Below the pieces are notes generated by a model. The model saw nothing but the letters and a program-made list of their open reading frames with translations. It had not been told where the DNA came from and ran no database searches. DNA of 64,000 nt from DATKUC01 sp964553615 (GTDB taxonomy: Bacteria; Spirochaetota; Spirochaetia; DSM-27196; DATKUC01), in assembly GCA_964553615.1 (NCBI GenBank), contig CAZKMA010000008.1, positions 31,910 to 95,909 of the forward strand, read 5' to 3'. The translations under genes were made by a program, and so were the position numbers. Below, one piece after another: positions 8,653 through 16,725 of this stretch (position 1 is its first letter; the number at the start of each line of letters is the position of its first letter).

Positions 8653-9659
8653 GACCTGTCCAGAAAGCCTTCGATCTCGCCGGACTGACGCAACTTCTTC
8701 ATCGCCTTCTCCTGAATCTGACGAACGCGTTCCCGGGTAATACCAAGAAATCTGCCCGTCTCCTCCAGGGTGAACGGTCCCTCTCCGGCCAGGCCGAAAC
8801 GGAGCTGAATGATGCGCATTTCCCTTTCCGTCAGCTGCTTCAGTACCTCCTGGAGAGTCTCCTGAAGCGCCAGGTGAAACGCCGTATCGAACGCGGTCCG
8901 CTGCCGAACGTCTTCAATGAGCTCGGCGAGACTTATCGGATTGTCACGGTCCACCGTGCTGTCGAGGGAACTTGTATCCTGGGTGAGCTGCATCATGTGC
9001 TCAACTTTGCTCGGAGGCAAATCAAGATATTCGGCAACCTCCGCGGAACTGGGATCCCGACCAAGTTCCTGAGTCAGATGCTTGGCAACGAAGTAGCACT
9101 TCCTGATTGTATTCAGCATATGAACGGGGATGCGAATGACCCGCCCCTTATCCGCTATCGCCTTGATTACGCCCTGTCGAATCCACCACGTGGCGTAGGT
9201 CGAGAATCGGCAGCCGCGCGTATGGTCGAACCGCTCGACGGCCTCGATAAGACCTATATTCCCCTCATCGATCAGATCGAGAAGTGATAGACCGCGATTA
9301 ATGTACTTTTTTGCTACGGACACCACGAGACGAAGATTCGCATTGATCATCAGGTTTTTTTGATCACGCAATCCACTCCGCGCCAGGGATAGACGGGCTT
9401 CCCGGTCAGACAATCCGGAGGACGATGCTTCGTCCGGCTCGGATTCGATCAGCGAAATTTGCCGGCGCAGTCCGGCCATTCTGGCGCCTATCTCGCGTTC
9501 CTGCGACATCGACAGAAGAGGATACACTGCAATCTGTTTCAGATACAGACTCAGAGGCTCGGGATCGGCAACATCGTCGAAGCCGTTCATGAAGTCCCTG
9601 TTATCAGGCTCTCTGAGTTTTGCCTTCGTGTTCGACTCTCTGTTTTCCATCACCCACAT
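8649..9659 (-). CDS. RNA polymerase sigma factor, sigma-70 family group 2
   Basis: About 336 residues. Region 1.2 (DPEPLSLYLKQIAVYPLLS), region 2 (NLRLVVSVAKKYINRGLSLLDLI, then FSTYATWWIRQ), region 3 and region 4 (FTLEETGRFLGITRERVRQI) are all present. Region 1.1 and the non-conserved insert of a housekeeping RpoD are missing, so this is RpoS-like or another alternative factor. A good promoter (TTGACG-17-TATTAT) lies upstream. The frame opens with a TTG at 9683, but the ATG at 9659 (or 9650) is a better start. It is co-transcribed with the adenosyltransferase. A second group-2 sigma lies at 62.9-63.8 kb. Confidence 0.82.
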   Translation of the reverse strand: MWVMENRESNTKAKLREPDNRDFMNGFDDVADPEPLSLYLKQIAVYPLLSMSQEREIGARMAGLRRQISLIESEPDEASSSGLSDREARLSLARSGLRDQKNLMINANLRLVVSVAKKYINRGLSLLDLIDEGNIGLIEAVERFDHTRGCRFSTYATWWIRQGVIKAIADKGRVIRIPVHMLNTIRKCYFVAKHLTQELGRDPSSAEVAEYLDLPPSKVEHMMQLTQDTSSLDSTVDRDNPISLAELIEDVRQRTAFDTAFHLALQETLQEVLKQLTEREMRIIQLRFGLAGEGPFTLEETGRFLGITRERVRQIQEKAMKKLRQSGEIEGFLDRS

Positions 9660-9688
9660 CTTATTCTGACAGGTTTGGTACAATAGAG

Positions 9689-9717
9689 ATAATATCCGAG
9701 TTCCGGAGTGACGTCAA
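9689..9717 (-). promoter_or_regulatory. Sigma-70 promoter for the sigma factor gene
   Basis: On the minus strand, TTGACG (9717-9712), a 17-bp spacer and TATTAT (9694-9689). The predicted transcript begins about 9682, giving a leader of roughly 20-30 nt before the preferred ATG. Confidence 0.7.
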
Positions 9718-9781
9718 CGAGAGAGCTGGAAACTCCGCATGCACCTGGACAGCTTGAAATTGAGATGGGGACAATGGACAT

Positions 9782-10720
9782 TTAGTCCCGAGGCGCCTTT
9801 CCGGGGTCCACGAACCGATTGTTTTTCCAGACGCTGAAATAGAGCTGTGCTCCCGTAGAAAACGGCATCCTTCCCAACCGTCCAACCGTTGCACCCGCTG
9901 CCACCTTGTCTCCCGGAGAAACGGTAATCCGATCATTTCCTCCGTAGATATACACATATCCGGACGAAGACTGGATGAATACGACGCGACCGAATGTTGT
10001 GTATGGGCCGGTATAGATTACACGACCTGAAGCCACCGCCGTGACCGCGTCGCCCGGCTTACCGTGTATCAGTATGCCCGGGAATTTGCCGGAAAGAACG
10101 TAGCGAGGTCCTGCGTGGGGCCACAATTCGCTGCTGTTCCCGTCGCTCACTATCGGCTTTGCGGAAACGGGAAGCTTGATTCCTCCGTCGGTGTCTTTGC
10201 TTACAGGCACAGAAGGAATCGATGGGACCGACGCTGTTTCGCCGCGCTCGCCGCCTTCGGACTCATGAGACCCGGTTTTCCCGGTAAGACCCGACACCTG
10301 CACGAATCTCGCACTCTTTTCGGATGGACTGCCATTTCCACCGCTTGTCCCACCACCGGGAATCTTTATCACCTCTCCAACGCGCAGGAGATGATCTGCG
10401 CCGAATGAGTTTTCCTTGAGCAGTTTATCGAGAGAGATTCCGTGTTCCCGTGCAATGCCGTACAGCGTATCGCCTGACTTTACCGTGTACCGGGTAGCCG
10501 ACGAAGGAATCTTCAGTACTGTCCCAACCCTGAGAAAACGTGGATTGTCTATTTTGTTCAGATGCAGCAGGGAGTCCGGGCTCACGTCGAACTCTCTTGC
10601 AATGGAATAGATGGTTTCGTTTTGCGCAACCACGTGAGTCGACGCCTGTCCGAAGGCAGAGGCAGACAGCGCACACGCGCCGGTGATGACGATGATAGGC
10701 AGAATTAATCGTACTCGCAT
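9782..10720 (-). CDS. LysM-domain envelope protein with degenerate M23 peptidase fold
   Basis: 312 residues with a signal peptide (about 1-25, ending SASAFGQA) and two LysM repeats. These are HVVAQNETIYSIAREFDVS near 29-72 and RYTVKSGDTLYGIAREHG near 77-120. They should bind peptidoglycan. A low-complexity Gly/Ser/Glu linker leads to an M23/LytM-like domain (about 205-310). In active M23 peptidases the zinc ligands sit in HxxxD and HxH. Here the first site reads HGKPGDAV and the last reads LYFSVW, so the HxH is lost. It probably regulates or scaffolds an amidase, as EnvC and NlpD do, and does not itself cleave. The Shine-Dalgarno is weak. It lies downstream of the tRNA-Pro terminator. Confidence 0.78.
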   Translation of the reverse strand: MRVRLILPIIVITGACALSASAFGQASTHVVAQNETIYSIAREFDVSPDSLLHLNKIDNPRFLRVGTVLKIPSSATRYTVKSGDTLYGIAREHGISLDKLLKENSFGADHLLRVGEVIKIPGGGTSGGNGSPSEKSARFVQVSGLTGKTGSHESEGGERGETASVPSIPSVPVSKDTDGGIKLPVSAKPIVSDGNSSELWPHAGPRYVLSGKFPGILIHGKPGDAVTAVASGRVIYTGPYTTFGRVVFIQSSSGYVYIYGGNDRITVSPGDKVAAGATVGRLGRMPFSTGAQLYFSVWKNNRFVDPGKAPRD

Positions 10721-10985
10721 GGTCGGTTTCTCTGACTACATCTTCGGCAGACCCGCCCGGAAAGTTGACCCCGCGAACGCGAGTGCGAGGGCGACGGCAG
10801 CGGACTTCGACGACGGGCGTCGGCAACGGGCCCAACGTACACGCTCCGTACTACCGAGCCAGATACTCATGCATCCCTGCCAGGCGCGTCACCGGCTGGG
10901 GGACGCGCCGCACCACTCAGTGCGGCTGCCAAACGGTCCAGCGTGATTCGACAAAGGATCCCCTTAAGACCTGCACCCATGGACC
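10721..10985. other. GC-rich intergenic stretch with no recognised gene
   Basis: Between the LysM protein start and the tRNA-Pro terminator. Short open frames occur on both strands, but none has a start signal or a recognisable product. It may hold the promoter of the LysM gene or decayed coding DNA. Confidence 0.4.
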
Positions 10986-11016
10986 AAAAAAAAGGCCGCA
11001 TCTTTGAGAAGCGGCC
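10986..11016 (-). terminator. Rho-independent terminator after tRNA-Pro
   Basis: On the minus strand, GGCCGC, an 11-nt loop, GCGGCC and a run of eight T. It lies about 75 bp beyond the 3' end of tRNA-Pro. Confidence 0.85.
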
Positions 11017-11092
11017 ACACTTTTCCATCGGGCTGGGCGGAGGAAGCGAAGCGCCCCCGCGAAACAAATTGGTTGATTCTTATCGACAGAGA

Positions 11093-11165
11093 TCGGGCTG
11101 GGCGGATTCGAACCGCCGGCCTCTTGGTCCCGAACCAAGCGCGCTAGCCACTGCGCTACAGCCCG
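11093..11165 (-). tRNA. tRNA-Pro (anticodon CGG)
   Basis: 73-nt cloverleaf. The acceptor CGGGCTG pairs with CAGCCCG. The D-arm is GCGC/GCGC, the anticodon stem CTTGG/CCAAG has loop TTCGGGA (anticodon CGG), and the T-arm is GGCGG TTCGAAT CCGCC. The discriminator is A and the 3' CCA is not encoded. Its 5' end directly abuts the T-run of the hairpin at 11166-11195, and no separate promoter is seen. It is therefore probably made by read-through from tRNA-Asp. Confidence 0.95.
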
Positions 11166-11195
11166 AAAAAAAAGCCCCGCGTTTATTCGCGGGGC
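11166..11195 (-). terminator. Terminator-like hairpin between tRNA-Asp and tRNA-Pro
   Basis: On the minus strand, an 8-bp perfect stem GCCCCGCG/CGCGGGGC with a 6-nt loop is followed by eight or nine T. It has all the marks of an intrinsic terminator. Its T-run ends at the first base of tRNA-Pro, so it would limit tRNA-Pro supply unless read through. Confidence 0.85.
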
Positions 11196-11207
11196 TGGCT
11201 CGCGAGA

Positions 11208-11281
11208 CGGGAGCGACGGGGCTTGAACCCGCGATCTCCGGCTTGACAGGCCGGCGCGATAACCAGCTTCGCCACGCCCCC
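11208..11281 (-). tRNA. tRNA-Asp (anticodon GTC)
   Basis: 74-nt cloverleaf. The acceptor GGGGGCG pairs with CGCTCCC through one G.T. The anticodon stem CCGGC/GCCGG has loop CTGTCAA (anticodon GTC), and the T-loop is TTCAAGC. The discriminator is G, as expected for Asp. CCA is not encoded. A strong promoter lies 14 bp upstream. Confidence 0.95.
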
Positions 11282-11294
11282 GTTACGGAGATGA

Positions 11295-11323
11295 ACTATA
11301 GCCAAAAAGGTTTTTGATGTCAA
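11295..11323 (-). promoter_or_regulatory. Sigma-70 promoter for the tRNA-Asp/tRNA-Pro unit
   Basis: On the minus strand, a perfect TTGACA (11323-11318), a 17-bp spacer and TATAGT (11300-11295). Transcription would start a few bases before tRNA-Asp. Confidence 0.85.
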
Positions 11324-11378
11324 CCCTTCTGAAATCCTCATTGGAATCCGGCGTTGACCCCATTTTCGGCCCCCGGAC

Positions 11379-11540
11379 TACCAATTTACATTGTGGCAGA
11401 AGCACCAGCCCGGTTGAAACGGAGGAGCTTCTCCTCAGCCGATATGCAATTCCATTGGTCGCGGCAACGTCCTATGAAACGGGCACAGACGCGCGATAGC
11501 ATGCCAGTTGACGTTGCCGTGTCAAAATGAGAATTGCTGG
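11379..11540 (+). repeat. Structured repeat element, copy 1 (degenerate left half)
   Basis: The right 97 bp (11444-11540) closely match 40001-40087, with a few substitutions and about 10 bp of length difference. The match ends in AAAATGAGAATTGCTGG. The left half has diverged but still ends CCAATTTACATTGTGGC and folds its own hairpin (GAGGAG CTT CTCCTC). A second arm, GCGGCAACGTC/GACGTTGCCGT, is conserved. An 8-bp direct repeat CCCCGGAC flanks it (11371-11378 and 11541-11548). It sits in the gap upstream of the PPIase gene. It looks like a non-autonomous MITE or REP-like element. Confidence 0.75.
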
Positions 11541-11556
11541 CCCCGGACCGCTTTCA

Positions 11557-11586
11557 TTGACATCCGCGGCGCTTTCCTGATACTGT
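11557..11586 (+). promoter_or_regulatory. Probable sigma-70 promoter for the PPIase gene
   Basis: TTGACA at 11557-11562, an 18-bp spacer and TACTGT at 11581-11586. It lies just after repeat copy 1. The predicted leader is about 30 nt and contains AAAGGGA before the ATG. Confidence 0.6.
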
Positions 11587-11622
11587 GAGCAATACTCTGC
11601 ACTCGCAGCCAAAGGGATACGT

Positions 11623-13158
11623 ATGGCCTCAAATCAACGCAAATCCAACGAGCCGAAGAACACAGCTCCGAAGAAGAAAGACAAAGGCGGGCGGCGCACT
11701 ACCGCCATCTGGATTTTCAGTTTCATCATACTCGTTGTAATCGTGGTAACCTTCATTGGTGCTCCGGCAATTTCCGGAACCGCCGGCGGAAACAAGATGG
11801 TCTTCGGTTCCTACGCCGGTCACGAAATTGTCTATTCACCAGGCAACTATCTCGACCATCAGAAGAATCTCATTGCGCAGAGACTTCGGGACAGCGGTCA
11901 GGATACCAATTCCCAATCCGCACTGTATCAGGTGTGGCGAAGTGCGTTTATAAACACCGCGTTCCACGAAGCCGTAATGATCCAGGCTCAAAAGAGCGGA
12001 CTTGTCGTTTCTGAAAGTGCTATCGATCAGCAAATTGCACAGGATCCGCAATTTCTCGATCAGAACGGCCAGTTCAGCATACAGAAATACAACCAGTCGA
12101 CAACCGCGGACAAGTACCGGCTCCGCGGGTATTTGCGGCAGGAGTTGGTCCAGCAGGAATACATAAATGACGAGCTGAACGGCCTTCATTTCAGCGCTGC
12201 GGCGGAGAAATTTGTCGCGGATATGAGTTCACCTGAGCGGCGATTCAATCTCGTCTCCTATTCCTACGCAGACTTTCCGGAGTCAAAAGTCATCGAATAC
12301 GGAAAGGCGAACGACCAGAAGTTCGAACGCATCAATCTATCGGTCATAACGCTCCACTCGAACGAATCTGAAGCGAAGGCGATTCATGAACAGCTGGTGA
12401 ACAAGACTGCAAGTTTCGCAGACCTTGCGCGCGCCCACTCCGCAGACATGTACGCCAACAAGGGCGGTGACATGGGATGGACGCACTACTACGAGCTGGC
12501 AACGGATTTTTCCGATCCGACTGTACTGAATAAGGTATTCGCCCTGAAAGCCGGTGAAATCAGCGGCGTTCTGAAAACCACTTACGGTTGGGTAATCTAC
12601 CAGGTGAACGATCCCGCGCAGAAGCCCGATTTCTCGAACAAGGACACCCTGAAGACGATTCGTGACTACATGAACTCGTTTCAACGTGGGATTATCGAAG
12701 ACTACCTTGTTGCACAGGAAAAGGACATAAAGAAGAACGCCGAGAAGAGCGACCTTGCCGGAGCCGCACAGGCGGCGGGTAAATCAATATCGCTTACGGA
12801 CTTCTTCCCGGTAAACTACGGCAACGAACCACTGTTCCCGAGCGTAAAGGCTGTCGAGCCGAAACTTCCCGTGGCCTCCGGGGCATCCCGAGAAGACTTT
12901 TTCCGAAAACTGTTCGAGCTCAAAGGGACACAAATATCGGATCCGATCGTGCTCGGGGATCATGTCATGATCTTCCAGATGGCGGACGAACGAACTGCAC
13001 CGGCAGATGCCGTCAAGAAGGTCGAAACAAACTTCCCACTTGCAGCGCAAAAATTCCAGTCCCAGGACGTTCAGAGCGCCATCTTTGATACCAATCTTCT
13101 GGTCGACAATTTTAACCAGATCTTTTCGAAGTACCTGTACACGCCGCAGAAGCAGTAG
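11623..13158 (+). CDS. Membrane-anchored SurA/PpiD-like peptidyl-prolyl isomerase
   Basis: 511 residues. A lysine-rich N-terminus is followed by a single membrane helix (about 28-50), placing the rest outside the inner membrane. Residues about 60-220 resemble the SurA/PpiD N-terminal chaperone region. A parvulin PpiC domain follows near 240-345, with FADLARAHSADMYANKGGDMGW, FALKAGEISGVLKTTYGWVIYQV and related segments. The C-terminal ~150 residues are helical. The predicted role is folding of exported proteins. The architecture with one N-terminal anchor fits PpiD. It has its own promoter and Shine-Dalgarno (AAAGGGA). The next gene starts 3 bp after its stop, so the two are co-transcribed. 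Confidence 0.85.
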   Translation: MASNQRKSNEPKNTAPKKKDKGGRRTTAIWIFSFIILVVIVVTFIGAPAISGTAGGNKMVFGSYAGHEIVYSPGNYLDHQKNLIAQRLRDSGQDTNSQSALYQVWRSAFINTAFHEAVMIQAQKSGLVVSESAIDQQIAQDPQFLDQNGQFSIQKYNQSTTADKYRLRGYLRQELVQQEYINDELNGLHFSAAAEKFVADMSSPERRFNLVSYSYADFPESKVIEYGKANDQKFERINLSVITLHSNESEAKAIHEQLVNKTASFADLARAHSADMYANKGGDMGWTHYYELATDFSDPTVLNKVFALKAGEISGVLKTTYGWVIYQVNDPAQKPDFSNKDTLKTIRDYMNSFQRGIIEDYLVAQEKDIKKNAEKSDLAGAAQAAGKSISLTDFFPVNYGNEPLFPSVKAVEPKLPVASGASREDFFRKLFELKGTQISDPIVLGDHVMIFQMADERTAPADAVKKVETNFPLAAQKFQSQDVQSAIFDTNLLVDNFNQIFSKYLYTPQKQ

Positions 13159-13161
13159 TGC

Positions 13162-14850
13162 ATGACTGACGACCTGCCCCGTCTGCTCAACGCAGATGGG
13201 GAAACTCAGGTACGATATCGCGGAAAGAACCTCTATTCACCCATGGGTCCGGCGACTGCAGCTGTTCGTCGGGTCCGGGCGGTATCCATAAGACCGAACA
13301 CCCTCATCCTCGTTCCGTCCCCGGTCTTGTGTTACGGCATTGCGGAACTCATAGAGCGGCTGCCCGAAGAGTGCCATATCGTTTGTGTGGAAGCCGACGA
13401 GAATCTCATGGCACTCACACTGCAACATGCTACGCCTCACCTGCTCAATCATCCGGCCGTATCGTTTGTTCGCGTCGACACGGCAGAGGGACTCTCCAAT
13501 TTTCTTCATGAGCAGATCCCGCTGGCAACTTTCCGGAGAGTTGTGGTTCTCCCACTGTCCGGAGGGTATTCACTGAATAGTGAAATATATCGAAACCTCG
13601 CATCCGCGGTTGAACACGACATCCGCATTCACTGGCAGAATCGCCTCACCGGAACGTACATGGGCAGGCTTTGGGTCCGAAACACCTTCAGGAACTTGCC
13701 GCTTCTGAGTAGAACTCATGACGTATCGACACTGCACACCGAATTACCGGTAGTCGTTGCAGGTGCAGGCGAATCACTCGAGGCCGCGCTCCCATGGATC
13801 CGGCAATTTCGTTCAGGCCTCTTTCTTCTCGCTGCGGACACAGCCGCAAGTGCGCTGGTTCAGTCGGGAATAAACCCGGATTTCGTGGTCACGGTCGAAG
13901 CGCAGTGGGCAAATATCCAGGACTTCGTTGGACTGAAACGTACTCCGATTGTCCTTGCAGGAGACCTCTCCGGCCATCCGGCCCCATTTCGACTCTTCCC
14001 GAGTTCCATGCACGGGACCTTCCTTTCCGAATTTGCCCCCACGGCGCTGATCCGACGTCTGAAAGAAGCAAACATAGTTCGGACAATCGTGCCGCCCCTG
14101 GGGTCCGTCGGAGTGGTTGCGGTACACCTTGCCCAAAGAATCACTTCATCCACGATCCTCCTCGTCGGTCTCGATTTCGCCTATCGACGAGGAAAAACTC
14201 ACGCCCGTGGAACCCCGATGCACACCCGCCTTCTGCGAACAGGACACCGTCTTTCACCAAACAGCAGCTACGAACTCTCCATATCGCGGCCGTCTCTTCG
14301 CCTGGGACTACCGTCTGACGGTCCCTTTGTAACCGATCCTGTTCTCTACTCCTACGCAGAAAACCTTAAGCGTCTGATCGGTGAGAATCGGCGAATACAT
14401 GTTGTCGGGAATAGCGGCGTGGATATCGGGGCGCCCCGAATACTTACGTCCGAAGAGTTTCGGAATCAGCTGGAAAAGAAATCCGGTCATGCAGAGAGAA
14501 ATGATTCCGGGAAGGCGTGGGAATCCGTGCCGGCGGAAGAAGACTGGCCCGGCATCATGGATCGTGTAAGACTGTTTCTTGACAGTGAGCTTTCACTTGT
14601 TGAGACGACCGCCGCCCGTATCATATCGTATCTCAACGGACGACACACGATACCCGGTGCGTGGGAAGCGCTCGTACCACAGCTGGAAATGGTGGACTAT
14701 ATCTACCTGGACTTTCCCGACGGCGCCACCGGGGCAATGAAGAGTGAATCTTTCCTCAAACGCGCGCTCGGGAGCGCGTATGGCTACATTCGAACAATCA
14801 GGCAGGCACGCGAGATGGCAGATGGAATGGGGAACGATGGCTCCGCTTAA
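13162..14850 (+). CDS. DUF115 family protein (Maf / MptE-like)
   Basis: 562 residues. The N-terminal ~190 residues form a small Rossmann-like region (NTLILVPSPVLCYGIAELI). The DUF115 core follows: VVVAGAGESLEAALPWI, then FLLAADTAASALVQSGINPDFVVTVEA, and later a TILLVGLDFAYRRGKTHARG segment. DUF115 covers flagellin-modifying motility accessory factors (Maf) and, in archaea, the pterin pyrophosphokinase MptE. In flagellated spirochaetes the Maf role is the more likely. There is no flagellar gene nearby to confirm it. It is coupled to the upstream PPIase and overlaps lepA tail to tail by 4 bp. Confidence 0.75.
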   Translation: MTDDLPRLLNADGETQVRYRGKNLYSPMGPATAAVRRVRAVSIRPNTLILVPSPVLCYGIAELIERLPEECHIVCVEADENLMALTLQHATPHLLNHPAVSFVRVDTAEGLSNFLHEQIPLATFRRVVVLPLSGGYSLNSEIYRNLASAVEHDIRIHWQNRLTGTYMGRLWVRNTFRNLPLLSRTHDVSTLHTELPVVVAGAGESLEAALPWIRQFRSGLFLLAADTAASALVQSGINPDFVVTVEAQWANIQDFVGLKRTPIVLAGDLSGHPAPFRLFPSSMHGTFLSEFAPTALIRRLKEANIVRTIVPPLGSVGVVAVHLAQRITSSTILLVGLDFAYRRGKTHARGTPMHTRLLRTGHRLSPNSSYELSISRPSLRLGLPSDGPFVTDPVLYSYAENLKRLIGENRRIHVVGNSGVDIGAPRILTSEEFRNQLEKKSGHAERNDSGKAWESVPAEEDWPGIMDRVRLFLDSELSLVETTAARIISYLNGRHTIPGAWEALVPQLEMVDYIYLDFPDGATGAMKSESFLKRALGSAYGYIRTIRQAREMADGMGNDGSA

Positions 14851-16652
14851 TCTTCTTCCGTAGTCTTGAGCACAGTCAGAAACGCGGTTTGCGGCAACTC
14901 CACATTACCTACCATCTTCATCCGCTTCTTTCCCTCTTTTTGTTTCTCCAGAAGCTTCCGCTTCCGCGTTATGTCTCCGCCGTAACACTTCGCAGTTACG
15001 TCCTTGCGAAGCGGCGCAATGGTTTCCCTGGCAATGATCTGGCTCCCGATAGCCCCTTGAATCGGAATCTTGAACTGATGACGCGGGATCTCATCCCGGA
15101 GTCGCTTACATATTATCCGGGCTCGCTGTTGGGCACTCGGCCGATACACGAGCTGTGACAGCGCATCCACCGGTTTTCCGTTCAACAGAATATCGAGCCG
15201 GACCAGATCGGTCGGCTGGTAACCACGAACCTCGTAGTCAAACGACGCATAGCCGCGGCTCACGGACTTCAGCCGATCATAGAAATCGTACAGAACCTCG
15301 GAAAGGGGCATCTCATAGATTACCTCAACACGCTTCTCGTCAAGATAGATCATGTCCTTCTGCACCGCGCGTTTTTCCATTGCAAGCGACATGACATTTC
15401 CAAGATAGGTCGTTGGGGAAATGATCGACGCCTTGATGTATGGTTCCTCCGTCTCATCAATCATTGCCACATCCGGCAGATCCTGAGGATTGTCGAGAAA
15501 GATCTCCTCGCCGGTTTTCATACGGATATGGTACCGGACCGAAGGCGCGGTGAACACGATTGACAGCCCGAACTCCCGTTCAATACGCTCCTGCACAACC
15601 TCAAGATGAAGCAACCCGAGAAATCCACATCGAAAACCGAATCCAAGCGCCGCAGAAGAGTCTTTTTCGTAGATCAGGGACGCGTCGTTGAGTTTCAGCT
15701 TCTCCATTGCCTTCACGAACTCGTCGTAGTCATTCGCGTCCACCGGATAGATCGAAGAAAACACGAACGGTTTCACTTCACGATAACCAGGAAGAGGTCC
15801 ATCACACGGACGATCGCGATCGGTAATTGTGTCGCCGACTCGCACATCCGCAATGTTCTTGATACCTGCAAACAAGTATCCGACATCGCCTGCCGCTAGA
15901 GAATCCGTCTTCTCCATCGCAATCCTGAAATGTCCGATCTCTTCAATCTCGTGGACCGTCTCTCCGCGCCACAGGCGCACAGTCTGCCCCTGCCGCATGA
16001 TACCCTCGAACACCCGTATGTGAACAACGACACCACGATACGGATCGTACTCCGAGTCGAAGATCAGCGCCTTCAGAGGATTCTCCGAATCGCCCGACGG
16101 TGGCGGAACCTGCTTCACAATGACCTCGAGCAGCTCGTCTATTCCGGTCCCTATCTTGGCCGAAACCAGCATGGCCAGGTCGGCATCCAGTCCCAGTTCG
16201 TGATCAATCTGGTGCCGGACCGAATCGATGTCGGCGCCGGGCAGATCAATCTTGTTGATGACCGGAATGATTTCCAGGTTGTGCTCAAGTGCCAGATACA
16301 TATTCGAGAGCGTCTGAGCTTCGACCCCCTGAGTCGCGTCGATGAGAAGAAGCGCTCCCTCACACGCGGAAATTGCACGCGAAACCTCATACGAGAAATC
16401 GACATGTCCGGGAGTGTCCACCAGATTCAGCTGATAGATTGTCCCGTCGGCTCCAACATAGGGTATGGCAATAGCCTGAGACTTGATGGTTATCCCACGC
16501 TCCCGTTCGATATCCATGCTGTCAAGGATCTGGTCCTTGAAGTAACGATCCTCGACCATTTTGGCCTTCTGGATGAACCTATCGGCGAGAGTCGACTTTC
16601 CGTGATCGATATGGGCAATGATGCAGAAGTTGCGTATGTTTGTTTGTTTCAT
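14847..16652 (-). CDS. lepA: Elongation factor 4 (LepA), back-translocating GTPase
   Basis: 601 residues, full family length. The G domain has the G1 motif AHIDHGKST, switch I with RGITIKSQ, DTPGH and NKIDLPGA. Domains II, III and V follow, then the LepA-specific C-terminal domain ending GNVELPQTAFLTVLK. It binds the ribosome and remodels stalled or mistranslocated complexes. Upstream is a perfect 14-bp inverted repeat separating it from the sensor kinase gene. The Shine-Dalgarno is weak. Confidence 0.97.
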   Translation of the reverse strand: MKQTNIRNFCIIAHIDHGKSTLADRFIQKAKMVEDRYFKDQILDSMDIERERGITIKSQAIAIPYVGADGTIYQLNLVDTPGHVDFSYEVSRAISACEGALLLIDATQGVEAQTLSNMYLALEHNLEIIPVINKIDLPGADIDSVRHQIDHELGLDADLAMLVSAKIGTGIDELLEVIVKQVPPPSGDSENPLKALIFDSEYDPYRGVVVHIRVFEGIMRQGQTVRLWRGETVHEIEEIGHFRIAMEKTDSLAAGDVGYLFAGIKNIADVRVGDTITDRDRPCDGPLPGYREVKPFVFSSIYPVDANDYDEFVKAMEKLKLNDASLIYEKDSSAALGFGFRCGFLGLLHLEVVQERIEREFGLSIVFTAPSVRYHIRMKTGEEIFLDNPQDLPDVAMIDETEEPYIKASIISPTTYLGNVMSLAMEKRAVQKDMIYLDEKRVEVIYEMPLSEVLYDFYDRLKSVSRGYASFDYEVRGYQPTDLVRLDILLNGKPVDALSQLVYRPSAQQRARIICKRLRDEIPRHQFKIPIQGAIGSQIIARETIAPLRKDVTAKCYGGDITRKRKLLEKQKEGKKRMKMVGNVELPQTAFLTVLKTTEED

Positions 16653-16693
16653 GTCAGCGGTCAGGCGTTACTATACCGGAAAATGTGCTCTTC

Positions 16694-16725
16694 GTGAAGT
16701 ATCAACACGGTTGTTGATACTTCAC
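16694..16725 (-). promoter_or_regulatory. Perfect 14-bp inverted repeat between the kinase gene and lepA
   Basis: GTGAAGTATCAACA and TGTTGATACTTCAC are separated by 4 nt and overlap the kinase stop codon. There is no T-run, so it is not a standard terminator. It could be an operator, a processing hairpin or a weak terminator. Confidence 0.6.
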
